From positions 150,926 through 214,925 of the forward strand of contig KN805405.1 in assembly GCA_000818945.1 (NCBI GenBank): a DNA stretch of 64,000 nt, written 5' to 3'. Shown in pieces: positions 10,601 to 19,735 of this stretch (positions are counted from its first letter, which is position 1; each line of letters begins with the position of its first letter). Below the pieces are notes generated by a model. It did no database searches and was not told where the DNA came from. It saw nothing but the letters and a program-made list of their open reading frames with translations. The stretch comes from Schizochytrium sp. CCTCC M209059. Lineage: Eukaryota > Sar > Bigyra > Thraustochytrida > Thraustochytriidae. A program made the position numbers and the translations under genes.

Positions 10601-13600
10601 TGAGGATTCCAGTCCGAGTCGTAAATGATTACAGTGTCGGCACACGCGAGATTCAGACCGAGGCCGCCCGCGCGCGTTGACAAGAGCATGACAAAGCGGT
10701 TCGAGCCTGGGGCCGAGTACCGATCAATTGCAGCCTGCCGTACCATGCCAGTAATTTTTCCGTCCATACGCTCGTACAAGAAGCCACGCATGCGAAGATA
10801 ATCCTCCAAAATATCGAGCATGCGCGTCATTTGCGAAAAGATCAAAACACGGTGGTCTCCAGCCTTGAGCTTGGGTAAGAGCTTGTCCAGCAGTACCAGT
10901 TTGCCAGAGGCCTCGACGAGCAGTCGGTTTACTTCAATCTCCCGCTTGCGCTTCGCCGCCTCGGCGTCATCAACCGCGACGGGGCCATTTCCAGAAATCA
11001 CATCGTCCAGAATGCGCTCCTCGGCGCCACGAATTAAGAACGGATGGTTGCAGCACTTGCGCAACTCCATCATGACGTTCATGAGCGAAGGCCCGTTCTT
11101 GGCATTTCCGCCTCGAAACAGGAACTTTGTGTTGCGCTCGTAGATACTGCGATAGTACTTTTTCTGTTCCGAGGTTAGTTCGACCTCAACGATGGTTTCA
11201 ACCTTGGGCGGCATTTGTTTGCCCACGTCTTCCTTGATCCGACGCAGCAAAAAGGGCCGGAGAAGCTTGTGAAGTTTTGTGGCTTGCTGATGGTTCGTGA
11301 TGTCTCCAAACTCGGCCATGAACTTTTCTCGATTCTCCGCGCGAAACCAAAAGCCTTCCACTTGCTCCGTGTCGTCGTCGTCATCATCATCTTGGCCGGT
11401 TTTCTTGCTCTGCTTTTTGGCCTTGATGCTCTGCGGATGCTTTCGATGCCGCGTTGTGAGAAAATGAAAGAGCGCCCAAAGCTCCTCCGTGTTGTTCTGA
11501 ATTGGCGTACCCGTTAGCAGCACGGTAAAGTCCCGCTCGTACTGGCCCAGCTCCACGGCCAACTTGGACTGCCAGTTTTTGAGGCGATGCGCTTCGTCGA
11601 CCACGATACAGCGCCACGGAAAGCGACGCAAGAACGTCGCATCGCGCGTTGCGATCTCGTACGTAGTGATGAGTACATCAAAACGAGTGTACTCCTTGTC
11701 ATACTTGCGCGCACAGTCTTCACCCTTCCAGGCATCCGCGTTGCGAAAAAAGAATTCGTACGTCTTGATAATCTCGCGGCTCTCTGCGACACCATGAAAA
11801 ATGACAGCATTGAGCTTCGTCCACGTGGCAAATTCGCGCTCCCACTGGAATACGCAAGAAAGCGGGACGACAATAAGGTGCGGTCCTCGCGTACGCATCC
11901 CTCGCTGTTCCTTGAGCGGGATGTTCCGAGGTAGGAAACGCCCACTATACAGTGCTTCCACGAGACCCACAACCTGAATCGTTTTACCCAAACCCATCTC
12001 ATCGGCCAGCAGACATCCTGCGCGACCGACGTTCCAGTTCAGCAGCATCCAATTCACACCGCTCACCTGGTAGTCACGCAGGTGCAGGCCCCCGTTGCCG
12101 TTGAGACCCTCAAATTCGGTCGATCCATCGAGGTGCACGAACTTTTCACTACGACGAATGTCCTCGCGCATTGGAGCATAGCGTTGTTTGGCTTCCTTGT
12201 AGTCGAAGTTCTCAATCTTGCGGTACTCGGCAAGCTTTTGCGCAAGGACGGCTTCATCAATGGCGCTGACAGGCTCCCACGTGTTGTCCGTGTACGGCAT
12301 CGAGCTCCACTTGACCAGCACATATGCGTACCGCACCAGCGGCTTTCCGTTGCTTGCGATGAGCGGTTTCTTATCATCGTCCAAAACCGGCTGCGGCGTC
12401 TCTTCGAAAGGAAAGCCAAACGGCGAGCCTTCGTCCTCGGGGACGTCGATCTCATAGTAAGCAAGAATGCGGTGTACAGCCGTAAAGTCGGCACTAAAGT
12501 ATGTCGGCTCCGCACCTTCGTCGTCGTCGTCGAGAAATGACGTCATTGTGGCTGCCGCGGAGGAGAGGAATTTTTGCACACGCTTCTTCTTCAGCGTCGC
12601 ACGACTCCGCCATTCCGTGTGCAGGTAAGAATAGCCTTTAAACTTGATGAGAAACTGCTTCATGCCGTCTTGGTCGCGCTGGCCCAGAAGCTTATCTACA
12701 TCGAGCGCCTCGGGGAACTGAGGCGTGAAGTGAACGCGCTCGCCCTTTGGATTGATCAATTTGGACTTCTTCTTGCCAGCACGTCGCGCCATGTTCGCAC
12801 CTTCTTCATCACCATCCTCGCTCTGATCGTCGTCGTCCTCGTCTTCCTCGATTTCGTAATCGTCTGACTGTTTTTTATTGCTGTTGTTGGCGGCGGCCGC
12901 AAGCTCGAGTTCGTCGTCCTCGAGAATGTCTTCGTCGTTCTCATCAGCCTCCACATACGACTTGCGCGCACGCGAAGCTCTCCTGGGTTGGCTTCGAGCA
13001 TGCATGCTTGCGAGTCTTTCTGCGACCTTGCGGTCCTCGTCCTCTTGATCACGTTTTGAGGGCCGGCCTCTTCCCTTGCCTGGTCCCTTTGACTGGCCTT
13101 TGCCCCTTCCCTTGGCGCTTCCCTTGGCCTTGGGCGGTCTCCCTCGACGCTTCGGCTTTGTTTCTTCGATAGCGCGCTCTTCTTGATCGTCGAGTTCCAT
13201 GTATTCGGCTTCTTCGACCGCATCGTCGTTGGCGTCGCTGTCCTCCTTGAGGCTCTTGCGAGAGCTTGCCCGACGGCTTGGTCGCGCGCTGCTGCTATTG
13301 CGAGCTCCGCGGGATCGGCCACGCCCACCCTTGCGCGAGGGAATTACCTCTTCATCGTCGTCATCTTCAACAACGAAATCACTCATGGCATCGTCGTCAT
13401 CGTCGTCGTCGTCGTCCATCGCAACGACATCCTCGTCGCTGCTCTCTTTGACTTTGCGAGGTCGTCCGCGAGGTCGCCCGCGCGGCCTCCCCGGCCCGCG
13501 CTTAGGTTTTTTCGTTTTCGGGGGCGCCTCGTCGGCGAGTTCGTCGAGATCAATGTCCGAGTCCAAGTCATCCTCCTTGAGGCTCTTCTGCACTCTGCTC

Positions 13601-13626
13601 GACCGCGACGACGCCCGTCTTGGCAT
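7654..13626 (-). CDS. CHD-type chromatin remodeler with PDZ domain
   Basis: 1990 residues in one frame. In order: AT-hook-like motifs in a basic/acidic N-terminus (RGPGRPRGRPRG near 45, KRRGRPPK near 160, GRGRPSKR near 190); paired chromodomains at about 305-352 and 382-472; a SNF2 ATPase with DEMGLGKT (about 547) and DEAH (about 675) and the LLTGTPIQNN motif; a helicase C-terminal lobe ending RSHRIGQT (about 1015); a SANT-like segment WSPHARNKLMRGLQRYGWGRW (about 1275). At about 1440-1537 there is a PDZ-like domain (INGIMSGTPAAESG...CRGDVMVGVNG). A second SANT/SLIDE-like segment (HPWTREMDMHLILAFDRHG) precedes a charged, Ala/Ser-rich tail. The layout is that of CHD1/CHD6-9-type nucleosome remodelers; the PDZ is not a usual part of it. 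The frame extends nine codons further to a TTG, so the ATG at 13624-13626 (MPRRASS) is chosen. Divergent from the secreted-protein gene. Confidence 0.93.
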   Translation of the reverse strand: MPRRASSRSSRVQKSLKEDDLDSDIDLDELADEAPPKTKKPKRGPGRPRGRPRGRPRKVKESSDEDVVAMDDDDDDDDDAMSDFVVEDDDDEEVIPSRKGGRGRSRGARNSSSARPSRRASSRKSLKEDSDANDDAVEEAEYMELDDQEERAIEETKPKRRGRPPKAKGSAKGRGKGQSKGPGKGRGRPSKRDQEDEDRKVAERLASMHARSQPRRASRARKSYVEADENDEDILEDDELELAAAANNSNKKQSDDYEIEEDEDDDDQSEDGDEEGANMARRAGKKKSKLINPKGERVHFTPQFPEALDVDKLLGQRDQDGMKQFLIKFKGYSYLHTEWRSRATLKKKRVQKFLSSAAATMTSFLDDDDEGAEPTYFSADFTAVHRILAYYEIDVPEDEGSPFGFPFEETPQPVLDDDKKPLIASNGKPLVRYAYVLVKWSSMPYTDNTWEPVSAIDEAVLAQKLAEYRKIENFDYKEAKQRYAPMREDIRRSEKFVHLDGSTEFEGLNGNGGLHLRDYQVSGVNWMLLNWNVGRAGCLLADEMGLGKTIQVVGLVEALYSGRFLPRNIPLKEQRGMRTRGPHLIVVPLSCVFQWEREFATWTKLNAVIFHGVAESREIIKTYEFFFRNADAWKGEDCARKYDKEYTRFDVLITTYEIATRDATFLRRFPWRCIVVDEAHRLKNWQSKLAVELGQYERDFTVLLTGTPIQNNTEELWALFHFLTTRHRKHPQSIKAKKQSKKTGQDDDDDDDTEQVEGFWFRAENREKFMAEFGDITNHQQATKLHKLLRPFLLRRIKEDVGKQMPPKVETIVEVELTSEQKKYYRSIYERNTKFLFRGGNAKNGPSLMNVMMELRKCCNHPFLIRGAEERILDDVISGNGPVAVDDAEAAKRKREIEVNRLLVEASGKLVLLDKLLPKLKAGDHRVLIFSQMTRMLDILEDYLRMRGFLYERMDGKITGMVRQAAIDRYSAPGSNRFVMLLSTRAGGLGLNLACADTVIIYDSDWNPQNDMQAQARSHRIGQTKPVKIYRLLTRKTYEMAMFEAASMKLGLDRAMLSVDDAKGTKPSLSAAEVDRVLKHGAYAAFAESEEDSKEASRKFLEADIDEILDKSTHVVNHSDEAQSKKSGALSGFSTAVFVNPKQPDGNVNVDDPEFWTKVAGFERPEADVDFGDYETEMLIMSGRKRNRRAVQRMGMVSGRGGEAEDLGPDSDFEDAEDDPDDVYALKRRKTNKELKAERKRERELERERRKAEKFKARLARQRAATLGLRSKAPSQWSPHARNKLMRGLQRYGWGRWFDIRKNEQLESFGDEYRTMRFASVVVRVLHKYAKHDFTNSISGPSSLGLPYDPSRTAIAVVEEALKVTVSQSEIDSARKLLSKPAFLQSMLAGEAKRFLQRLEMLHHIHTISSTAASAADEILMDKHEVTDLPRVPLRGPTSLDGAFVYRVRVSSLSRSGISIGAVLDKSGSSTSSASSSSVQWVINGIMSGTPAAESGFLCRGDVMVGVNGFPASKFDSVPGLVEAMYSPHTVSLDASPVILGPAQKRYSCAPRTPGDENDKEAAILAAAAAESGDAVMITAEYAEEDVPEERDSYLLFVSRPSSDSVVQNSSMLLPRQNGAPAGDASDVFEVEVLDFFSPTPANTVMTSAQVLEWITPATVGRENLEPFAQFLKSGASSVDAAQVSGIMDRLGYSSTNRKVTGSDDKSERSSPTHERTVLSVVSGEVEIEQMFMAVTARALHDLDVLSVPDAQHVTRLSLMDGKHPWTREMDMHLILAFDRHGMGAEELHYIAADPSFIFAQTIGVERAKTMLQARLQALQDREDERKARSRDQQRRRAERKKEIDQALANGGTEATASASSAVAAAAVAAENAEGSSTSAGAAKGPSSEANGGDSAAANGATSNDAGNGEERSSTPAPPSSTESPIPPGPASFLPAFTQLLTYVDQVLYQNVRESLRVAEEEKVASNEQSQAAAGAAAASNGQAQTTTAS

Positions 13627-14170
13627 TTTTCCTTTGACGGTGCCTTCCTTCAACGCTGACCAACAACAAACTGCCCCTCCAAATCGAACTCCCGACTCTT
13701 CTTCTTTCCTTTCGAGTCGGCGTCGCCCCTGTACACCACTGCTTCTCTCCCCGTCTTTTGCCGCGTCCTCGTCCCCTGTCCTTTTCCTCGTCGCTCTAGC
13801 GGTGGTTTGTCACGCGGTCTTCTGGGCTCTGCGCCTTGCGTCTCGCTCGCCTTTCCAGCGCGCCTCCGCTCGCAGCTGTCGCCGAGAGAGGGGGAGAGAG
13901 AGAGAGAGAGAGAAAGCTGCGCCTTCGCCGCGCCTCCCACCCGGCCCCCGCGCGAGCCCGCCTGCGCGTACGCGCCGTGCTCAGCGCCGCGCTCGCTCTC
14001 GTTCGTTGGATTCAGATTTGTTGATGCATCGTTTGTTTTTTCTTTGCGCTCCAAGCGGTTCCGCAGACGTTCCGTACTTGATCCGCGGGGTCTCGAGCAG
14101 AGAGCAGAGCCAAGGCAAACCTTGATTCATTCATCCATCGTGTTCGAGAGCGCGGGAGAGAACGGCGACG
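13627..14170. other. Divergent promoter region, CHD / secreted protein
   Basis: GC-rich 544-bp flank shared by two divergent genes. It has a GA-rich microsatellite at about 13883-13915. The ORFs that cross it are Arg/Ser/Pro low-complexity and not credible. Confidence 0.5.
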
Positions 14171-15949
14171 ATGAGGCCGTCGCAGGAGATGCGACGCGGC
14201 CACGCCGCGACCCGCACGGCGGTGAAGCTGGCGCTCGTGGCGCTGGTCCTGGCGCTGGTGATGGCCATGGCGAACTCCGAGAGGTCCGGGGCCGCCGGCG
14301 GCCGCGAGGCGAAAGCGAACACGGCCAAGACGGCGTTGAAAAGCACGCGGAAGATGGTCGTAAAGGGCGCGAAACCGATGCCCTTGTCAGATTTTAAGAG
14401 GGAAGGCGCAAGGCCCGTGTGCTCGAGCCTTGATGGCCCGTACTGCATGATTTTGAATGGGAAAAGAGCTCCGCCGCACTCGCACGGGCTCTCGACGTCT
14501 TCTCTGGCGCCTAAACGACCCGGCGGGTCTTCTGCAGCTTCATCTGGAGATAATTCATTCGTCAAGTGGGAAACAACGTTCTCCATGACGAACAGTGACC
14601 AGAAAAGTGGCGATCATGAGCGCTTGGGGCTCGATGGCTCAAATACAGATTCCATGACACTCAACGAGCTCCTCGCCTCTGTTTTCAGTACGCTGGCAGA
14701 GAACGGCGGAAATGCAAAGTCGTACGTGGACAACTTTAAGCGGATACATCCTGACGCTGCGGGGCCCGGAAAGGTTTACGCAGAGGGCCACTTTACCATG
14801 CGAGCAACCTATTTCCTTTGGAACGAAAAGATGCCTGCTACTGGTGATGCTGGAAATACTGCTACTTCTACGACTGCGACTTCGGATACTGTGGATTCTG
14901 TGAATACTGCGAATGCGAAAACTGCTAGCCAGACAAAACTTGGGTCGAAAGGATCTCTCTCGCCCCGAGGTGGGGCAACACAAGCTGACCCGAAGAGCGA
15001 GACGGTTTTTATTTCTGCAGAACCTGATCAATGGATCCTTCGCCCCGGGGCGGACTGGGTCATGATTGGCTTAGAGGGCTCCATCAGGCGCTCGTCAAGC
15101 CAAGCTGACACATCGGAGGACGCGGCGATCTATACGCTCGAGGCCGTGCTCGTCGATGTGGACAGGATCCCATTACCCTCTTGTTCCAAATTGCAGGCAT
15201 CCGTTCGTGTACAGTCAGGCGACGGCTCTGGCGACGTAGGTTCCTGGGACGATATCTTTTGGGGACAAACGTGGAAGGGCCAGTACGTATGCGCTGGACT
15301 GCCGACAGAAGTAGAGCTGACGCTGTCGCACGCCAAGGAAGCCTCAGAGTGGCGCCTTCCTGGCCGCGATCTAGAGGGCACCTTTCGATTCACCGCGAAA
15401 ACCCCAGGTTCCTCCCTCAGCAAGGGCAAGAACGGTGAGAGCGCTCTGGATGTACGGCTGACAGAGGCAGGGTGCAAATGCAAGTCTACGTGGGAAGCCG
15501 TGTACAAACGTCCAGACGGCGAAACAGTGAGAGAAATTGTGCGCTATGCTGCGTGCGGCAACCCTGGTGCAGCGCGTTCGCGTGATTTTTGCGCCATCGA
15601 ACCAGACTCGTGCGAGTCGGCGCCTGTGAGTGCGTCCTGGGACTATTGTGTAAAAGACTGGCGCACGCTTCATGAAAATGCACGTGCGCAAGCGGCCTCT
15701 TCAAAGGCCGGAAAGGGCCAAAAGTTCAGTCTTACACTTGACGGGGACATTCCCGTATTTGAGCAGCAGAGAGAGGGCTATGGTCATATCGAGCTTTCGC
15801 TTGAGGATCTTCAGGCTATGCTCAAGGATCTTGGCGCCCAGGCTGGTGATTTCATCTACGATATGCTCTCCAATGATGACGTCGACGACAACGACCAACA
15901 AGGGAGAAACGCAGAGGGAAACGAAGCGCAAATTGACGATGATCGCTGA
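14171..15949 (+). CDS. Secreted or type II membrane protein with Cys module
   Basis: 592 residues, family not recognised. An N-terminal hydrophobic stretch (about 17-35, VKLALVALVLALVMAMA) looks like a signal peptide or anchor. The middle is rich in Ser/Thr/Ala with beta-strand-like segments. At about 434-492 a Cys cluster begins CKCKSTWEAVYKRPDG, continues AACGNPGAARSRDFC and ends SASWDYC, which resembles kringle/fibronectin-II-like modules (CxNP...W/FC...WxYC). The C-terminus is acidic (NDDVDDNDQQ). ATG context is GCGACGATG. Probably extracellular or lumenal; function unknown. The next gene downstream (650 aa, multi-pass) is on the same strand. Confidence 0.75.
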   Translation: MRPSQEMRRGHAATRTAVKLALVALVLALVMAMANSERSGAAGGREAKANTAKTALKSTRKMVVKGAKPMPLSDFKREGARPVCSSLDGPYCMILNGKRAPPHSHGLSTSSLAPKRPGGSSAASSGDNSFVKWETTFSMTNSDQKSGDHERLGLDGSNTDSMTLNELLASVFSTLAENGGNAKSYVDNFKRIHPDAAGPGKVYAEGHFTMRATYFLWNEKMPATGDAGNTATSTTATSDTVDSVNTANAKTASQTKLGSKGSLSPRGGATQADPKSETVFISAEPDQWILRPGADWVMIGLEGSIRRSSSQADTSEDAAIYTLEAVLVDVDRIPLPSCSKLQASVRVQSGDGSGDVGSWDDIFWGQTWKGQYVCAGLPTEVELTLSHAKEASEWRLPGRDLEGTFRFTAKTPGSSLSKGKNGESALDVRLTEAGCKCKSTWEAVYKRPDGETVREIVRYAACGNPGAARSRDFCAIEPDSCESAPVSASWDYCVKDWRTLHENARAQAASSKAGKGQKFSLTLDGDIPVFEQQREGYGHIELSLEDLQAMLKDLGAQAGDFIYDMLSNDDVDDNDQQGRNAEGNEAQIDDDR

Positions 15950-16465
15950 CTTATTGCAATGGGATCTTGCAATAACAGCAGGAAGACGTAAAGCAGAAGA
16001 TGGAAGGGGTGTCCCACCCAGTCTAGGCGACGACTCCCATGTCATTTATAGTCTTCAAAATTGGTCTATACTGGGAGATATATGGTCTAACGGATTGCTG
16101 GCAGCCAGAGGCGGCCAGCCTGAGACTTTGAAGTTCTCTTACAAGTTTGACTTACTTATACAGCTGCGCGACGGCTCGGGATTTCCCCGCACCACTGAAA
16201 GGAAGTTGTGTATTTCCTCATTACTTTTATCTATCGAGAGACGCGAAGCTGAGCCTGCCGAAGGAATGAAACGCTGGTCTCATCGACGCGCCAAGCCCCA
16301 CTCCCCACCCTTCCTCTTCCCCCATCGCCAAGTACAGCACCCTCTATTTAAAAAAAAAAAAGGAGGACTCGCATTGCGGCATCCGAGTCATCATACCGGA
16401 AACGTGCACGCTCGTCCGTGCCTGCGAGCGAGCGGTTCTGGACGGTAAAAAGGAAGACGGTTGCT
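15950..16465. other. Intergenic region between two plus-strand genes
   Basis: 516 bp. It contains a CTCTATTTAAAA stretch at about 16341-16352 followed by an A-run, which could serve as a TATA-like element about 115 bp before the next ATG. The open frame across it (15672-16448) overlaps the preceding gene and is not credible. Confidence 0.4.
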
Positions 16466-18418
16466 ATGCAGGTTCACCCTGATCGCCTGGTGCGTGAAGC
16501 GGCAGAGATGTCGCCTCGTGGCAAGGTGCGAAAAAGGAATAAAAGGGCGACGGAAATCTCGCTCGTGGTCCTGCTGCTGATCGTCGTGCAAAATGCGTTT
16601 CACATCCTGATGATTTGCTTCGTCGAGTGGAACGTAGACAGCACATCGAATGCGTACACGTCGCTAATGGTCAATTTTCAAGAAGCAGCCGCTTGCGAGC
16701 CTTTAGGTAGCTACTTTGCACAAACCATTGCTTCAGTTCAAGTCCGCGGCGGCGCGTCGGATGACTGGGAAGGAAACTTGGTATTTGATAACTCATTGAT
16801 GGAAAAAGCCTTTCATTTTCTCACGGACGACAACACGACGCAGAGTTTCTTGGCCGTGCAGGTCGGTCTTGTGCACTGGTTGCCGAACTTTTTCGTGCGC
16901 ACAGTATCTCTCAATGTTGTAGCGCGGACCGAGTCACGCGTTTCTGTTCATATTGGTAACCCGGTGCTGGCGTCCGAAGCGTGCCCGTACGCATGGAACG
17001 AATCGAGCGCGCCCATGAATGCAGCGCTTACGCACTATTTGCTGCAAACAGCCGGACAAGTGGAGACGATGCTCTTTTCGGCGGAAGCGGCGCAAGCTGA
17101 AGAGGCAAGTGTCTCGGGGCAACGATGGCTGGCCAAGGAGGCTTGGACCTGCACCGCGCCCAGTTCAGACTTGATTCCTCCGGACCAGGTCTGCCAAATG
17201 GCCTCAGATCAGGCCTTTTTCAGGCCTTCTTATTACGTCTTTGTGGCCATCTGGGCCGCATTTGCGATTGTCTGCTTCGTCTGGTTTGTGGTGTTTGTAC
17301 GCGCTTTCGTACGGGACAAGGTTTCGTCAGCGGCATCGTCCAAGCCTACGCAGGCGACAAAGGAGCAAGCCGCCAAGGGTACTTGGAGTGCGCCTGGTGA
17401 CGAGTCAACCGTCAGAGCACCAGGTGCTGGTGAGCAGCCGTCCGCCACAGCAGATACAGCTGCAGTCGCAAACGAAGATGAGGACCGAATCGCTCAGATG
17501 GATGTCGAAACTGACTTTGCAATTGGCGTGCTGCGGACGATGCTTGTCATCGATGTTGACCTCACGGATGCTTCCGTGGGCCCCAAGCTTGCTGCGAAAC
17601 AGTATTGTGTACTTTTGCTCCCTGCACTTTTGCCAATGCTGTGGAGCATTGAGCTTGCCTGCGACATGAACGAGGTCGATTGCACACGCAAGGTCACGAT
17701 CCAGTTGCCCCTTTATTACATTGTGGCCGCCTACAGCGGGGTTGTGGCAGTCTTTCTTATTGGTAGCGTGTGGAAGATTTATCCTGGAAATGCGCTGCGC
17801 TTATTCTTGCGTGCGCTTACAATCTTTTTGTCCAGTGTCTCGGTGCTAATGCTTTGCACGCACATATTATGGCTGGCCGTGGCTCTGACCGTGGACCCGC
17901 TCACCGCGGGAAGCCGCATCATCGGCTTGCTGTCCATCTTCATCTATGCGCAACAAACTCTGAGCAAGGCGCGACGCACGTATGCGCAAATGGTAGCGCG
18001 GCTCATCGAGGCGGGTCACACAGGCGCAGAGCTTGAGTCCGAACTAGAAAAGCGCGGATTTAGCAAGCGACAGCTCGTTTCGCTGCTGTGGATCAGCACT
18101 TCGGCGCTGCTTCTTGCTTTCGTGTGGTGTGTGCTGTGCGGCGTCATATTCTATGCAAACCGTCCAGGGACCCCCGGTGGCTCTGTGCTTTCCTTTTTCA
18201 CAGGCGCAGTGATTCCGTTTGCGGCTGCAGTAATGCACATCGCCAACGCGGTCAAGTCAAAGGCAAAGGTTGAAGATGTGACGCCGCTGCAAGATTTTGT
18301 TGCCAACGCAGAAGCGGCTTCTGAGGAATCGAACTTGAGTAATGCGCTGCAACATGTGGCTGAGACGATCAAAAAGCTCGAAAAGTCTGGCAAGACACTG
18401 AATCAAGATGCATCCTGA
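16466..18418 (+). CDS. Multi-pass membrane protein, orphan
   Basis: 650 residues, not recognised. One hydrophobic helix (about 33-58, EISLVVLLLIVVQNAFHILM) is followed by a 200-residue segment with several Cys and two N-x-S/T sites, then about seven more hydrophobic helices (YYVFVAIWAAFAIVCFVWF; CVLLLPALLPMLW; YYIVAAYSGVVAVFLIG; LFLRALTIFLSSVSVLML; IIGLLSIFIYA; LLWISTSALLLAFVWCVLC; FFTGAVIPFAAAVM). A Ser/Ala/Thr-rich loop of about 90 residues sits after helix 2, and a coiled-coil-prone tail (ALQHVAETIKKLEKSG) ends the protein. A longer reading from 16418 would need a GTG, so ATG at 16466 is chosen; the later Met in RLVREAAEM is also possible. It may be a receptor or channel-like protein; this is only an impression from topology. 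Confidence 0.75.
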   Translation: MQVHPDRLVREAAEMSPRGKVRKRNKRATEISLVVLLLIVVQNAFHILMICFVEWNVDSTSNAYTSLMVNFQEAAACEPLGSYFAQTIASVQVRGGASDDWEGNLVFDNSLMEKAFHFLTDDNTTQSFLAVQVGLVHWLPNFFVRTVSLNVVARTESRVSVHIGNPVLASEACPYAWNESSAPMNAALTHYLLQTAGQVETMLFSAEAAQAEEASVSGQRWLAKEAWTCTAPSSDLIPPDQVCQMASDQAFFRPSYYVFVAIWAAFAIVCFVWFVVFVRAFVRDKVSSAASSKPTQATKEQAAKGTWSAPGDESTVRAPGAGEQPSATADTAAVANEDEDRIAQMDVETDFAIGVLRTMLVIDVDLTDASVGPKLAAKQYCVLLLPALLPMLWSIELACDMNEVDCTRKVTIQLPLYYIVAAYSGVVAVFLIGSVWKIYPGNALRLFLRALTIFLSSVSVLMLCTHILWLAVALTVDPLTAGSRIIGLLSIFIYAQQTLSKARRTYAQMVARLIEAGHTGAELESELEKRGFSKRQLVSLLWISTSALLLAFVWCVLCGVIFYANRPGTPGGSVLSFFTGAVIPFAAAVMHIANAVKSKAKVEDVTPLQDFVANAEAASEESNLSNALQHVAETIKKLEKSGKTLNQDAS

Positions 18419-18688
18419 GCCAAGCATTTGCGTATGTGTACCAAGATGTTCGTTTTGCAATCAATCAGATGAGTGTAGCGATATTTCTAATCTAAATTTT
18501 TATGCTTGTTTTCCTTTCATCTCAGGACACGCAGCCCACACTTGTAGAAAAAGAAATGAAGCGTTATCTCCTCGCAAAAGAAAGTCGCGACGCAACCTTA
18601 AAAGGTGTGCAATGCCTGTCAGGCGAGAAATAGCATTAAACCAGGTGGCGGCGTTTGTAACGAACGCAAGGACAGACCGATCGATTCC
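18419..18688. other. Convergent 3' intergenic region
   Basis: 270 bp between the stop of the 650-aa gene and the stop of glutamine synthetase. Lower GC than the flanking genes. A short inverted repeat GCCTG-T-CAGGC is at about 18613-18623. No gene is seen. Confidence 0.45.
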
Positions 18689-19735
18689 TTAGAGGACCGT
18701 GGTATCGAAGATCTTGGAGGTGACAACGTAGGGGTCCATATTGGATGCGGGCCTACGATCCTCAAAGTAACCCTTACCGGCCTCCTTTGTAGCGTTCGGG
18801 ATGCGAATTGAAGCACCGCGGTTGGCTACACCGTAGGAGAACTTCTCAAAGGAGGCCGTCTCATGCTTGCCCGTGAGACGAGCCTCGTTGCCCTCTCCGT
18901 AAGCAGCAATGTGCTCGGCGTGTTTCTCGCCAAGTTTCTCGATGGCCGGGATGATGACCGAATCGAGCGAGCCTTCTTGCTCGCGCATGGCCTTGGTGGA
19001 ATAGTTGGTGTGGCAGCCGGCGCCGTTCCAGTCACCAGGAATTGGCTTGGGCTCGAGGGACACGGTGACATCGTGCATTTCGCAGACACGGTTGAGAATG
19101 TAGCGCGACATCCACATGTGATCGCCGGACTCGATGCCGGTGCAGGGGCCGACTTGATACTCCCACTGACCGGGCATGACCTCGGCGTTGATGCCGGAGA
19201 CGTTGATGCCGGCCTCGAGGCAGTAGCGGAGGTGGTCCTCGACGATATTGCGTCCAAAGGCAACGTCAGCGCCTGCGGAGCAATAGTAAGGGCCTTGTGG
19301 ACCGGGGAAGCCCATTTGCACGGTGGGGCCGCCAAAGGAGCGCGCCTTGGCGTTGGGCCAGCCGAGAGGCACGCCGTTCTTGAAGAGGGTGTACTCTTGC
19401 TCGATGCCAAACCAGGGTTCCTCGGCGGGGGCCTGATCGAAGATTTTCACAGCCGGTGCGCGAGTGTTGGTGGGGATAGCATTGCCCTTGGGGTCGTAGC
19501 AGTCCGTGAGGACGAGTACGTGGTTTCCGCCGCGGAAGGGGTCGCTGAAGACTGCGCGGGGCACGATGATGACCTCGCTGTCATCTCCTGGGGCCTGTCC
19601 GGTCGAGGATCCGTCAAAGTTCCAGTCCGGAAGATCCTTAAGCTCGACCTTTTCCCGCCCAGGCATCACCTTGGTCTTGCAACGCAGGCCGCCATCTGCG
19701 TCGATCCACACGTACTCGGCGAGAACGTACGGCAT
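18689..19735 (-). CDS. GLN1: Glutamine synthetase, eukaryotic type (GSII)
   Basis: 348 residues, the normal length for GSII, which makes glutamine from glutamate, ammonia and ATP. Seen: the N-terminal beta-grasp motif DWNFDGSSTGQAPGDDSEV (about 38-56), the FGIEQEYTL metal-binding strand (about 108-116), NAEVMPGQWEYQVGP (about 183-197), the NGAGCHTNYSTKAMR nucleotide-binding segment (about 239-253) and the glutamate/ATP-binding GASIRIP and FEDRRPASNMDPY near the C-terminus. All expected active-site segments are present. No targeting peptide is visible, so it is probably cytosolic. The start is the ATG at 19733-19735. The gene is divergent from the MORN gene across a 2.6-kb region with an assembly gap. 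Confidence 0.97.
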   Translation of the reverse strand: MPYVLAEYVWIDADGGLRCKTKVMPGREKVELKDLPDWNFDGSSTGQAPGDDSEVIIVPRAVFSDPFRGGNHVLVLTDCYDPKGNAIPTNTRAPAVKIFDQAPAEEPWFGIEQEYTLFKNGVPLGWPNAKARSFGGPTVQMGFPGPQGPYYCSAGADVAFGRNIVEDHLRYCLEAGINVSGINAEVMPGQWEYQVGPCTGIESGDHMWMSRYILNRVCEMHDVTVSLEPKPIPGDWNGAGCHTNYSTKAMREQEGSLDSVIIPAIEKLGEKHAEHIAAYGEGNEARLTGKHETASFEKFSYGVANRGASIRIPNATKEAGKGYFEDRRPASNMDPYVVTSKIFDTTVL

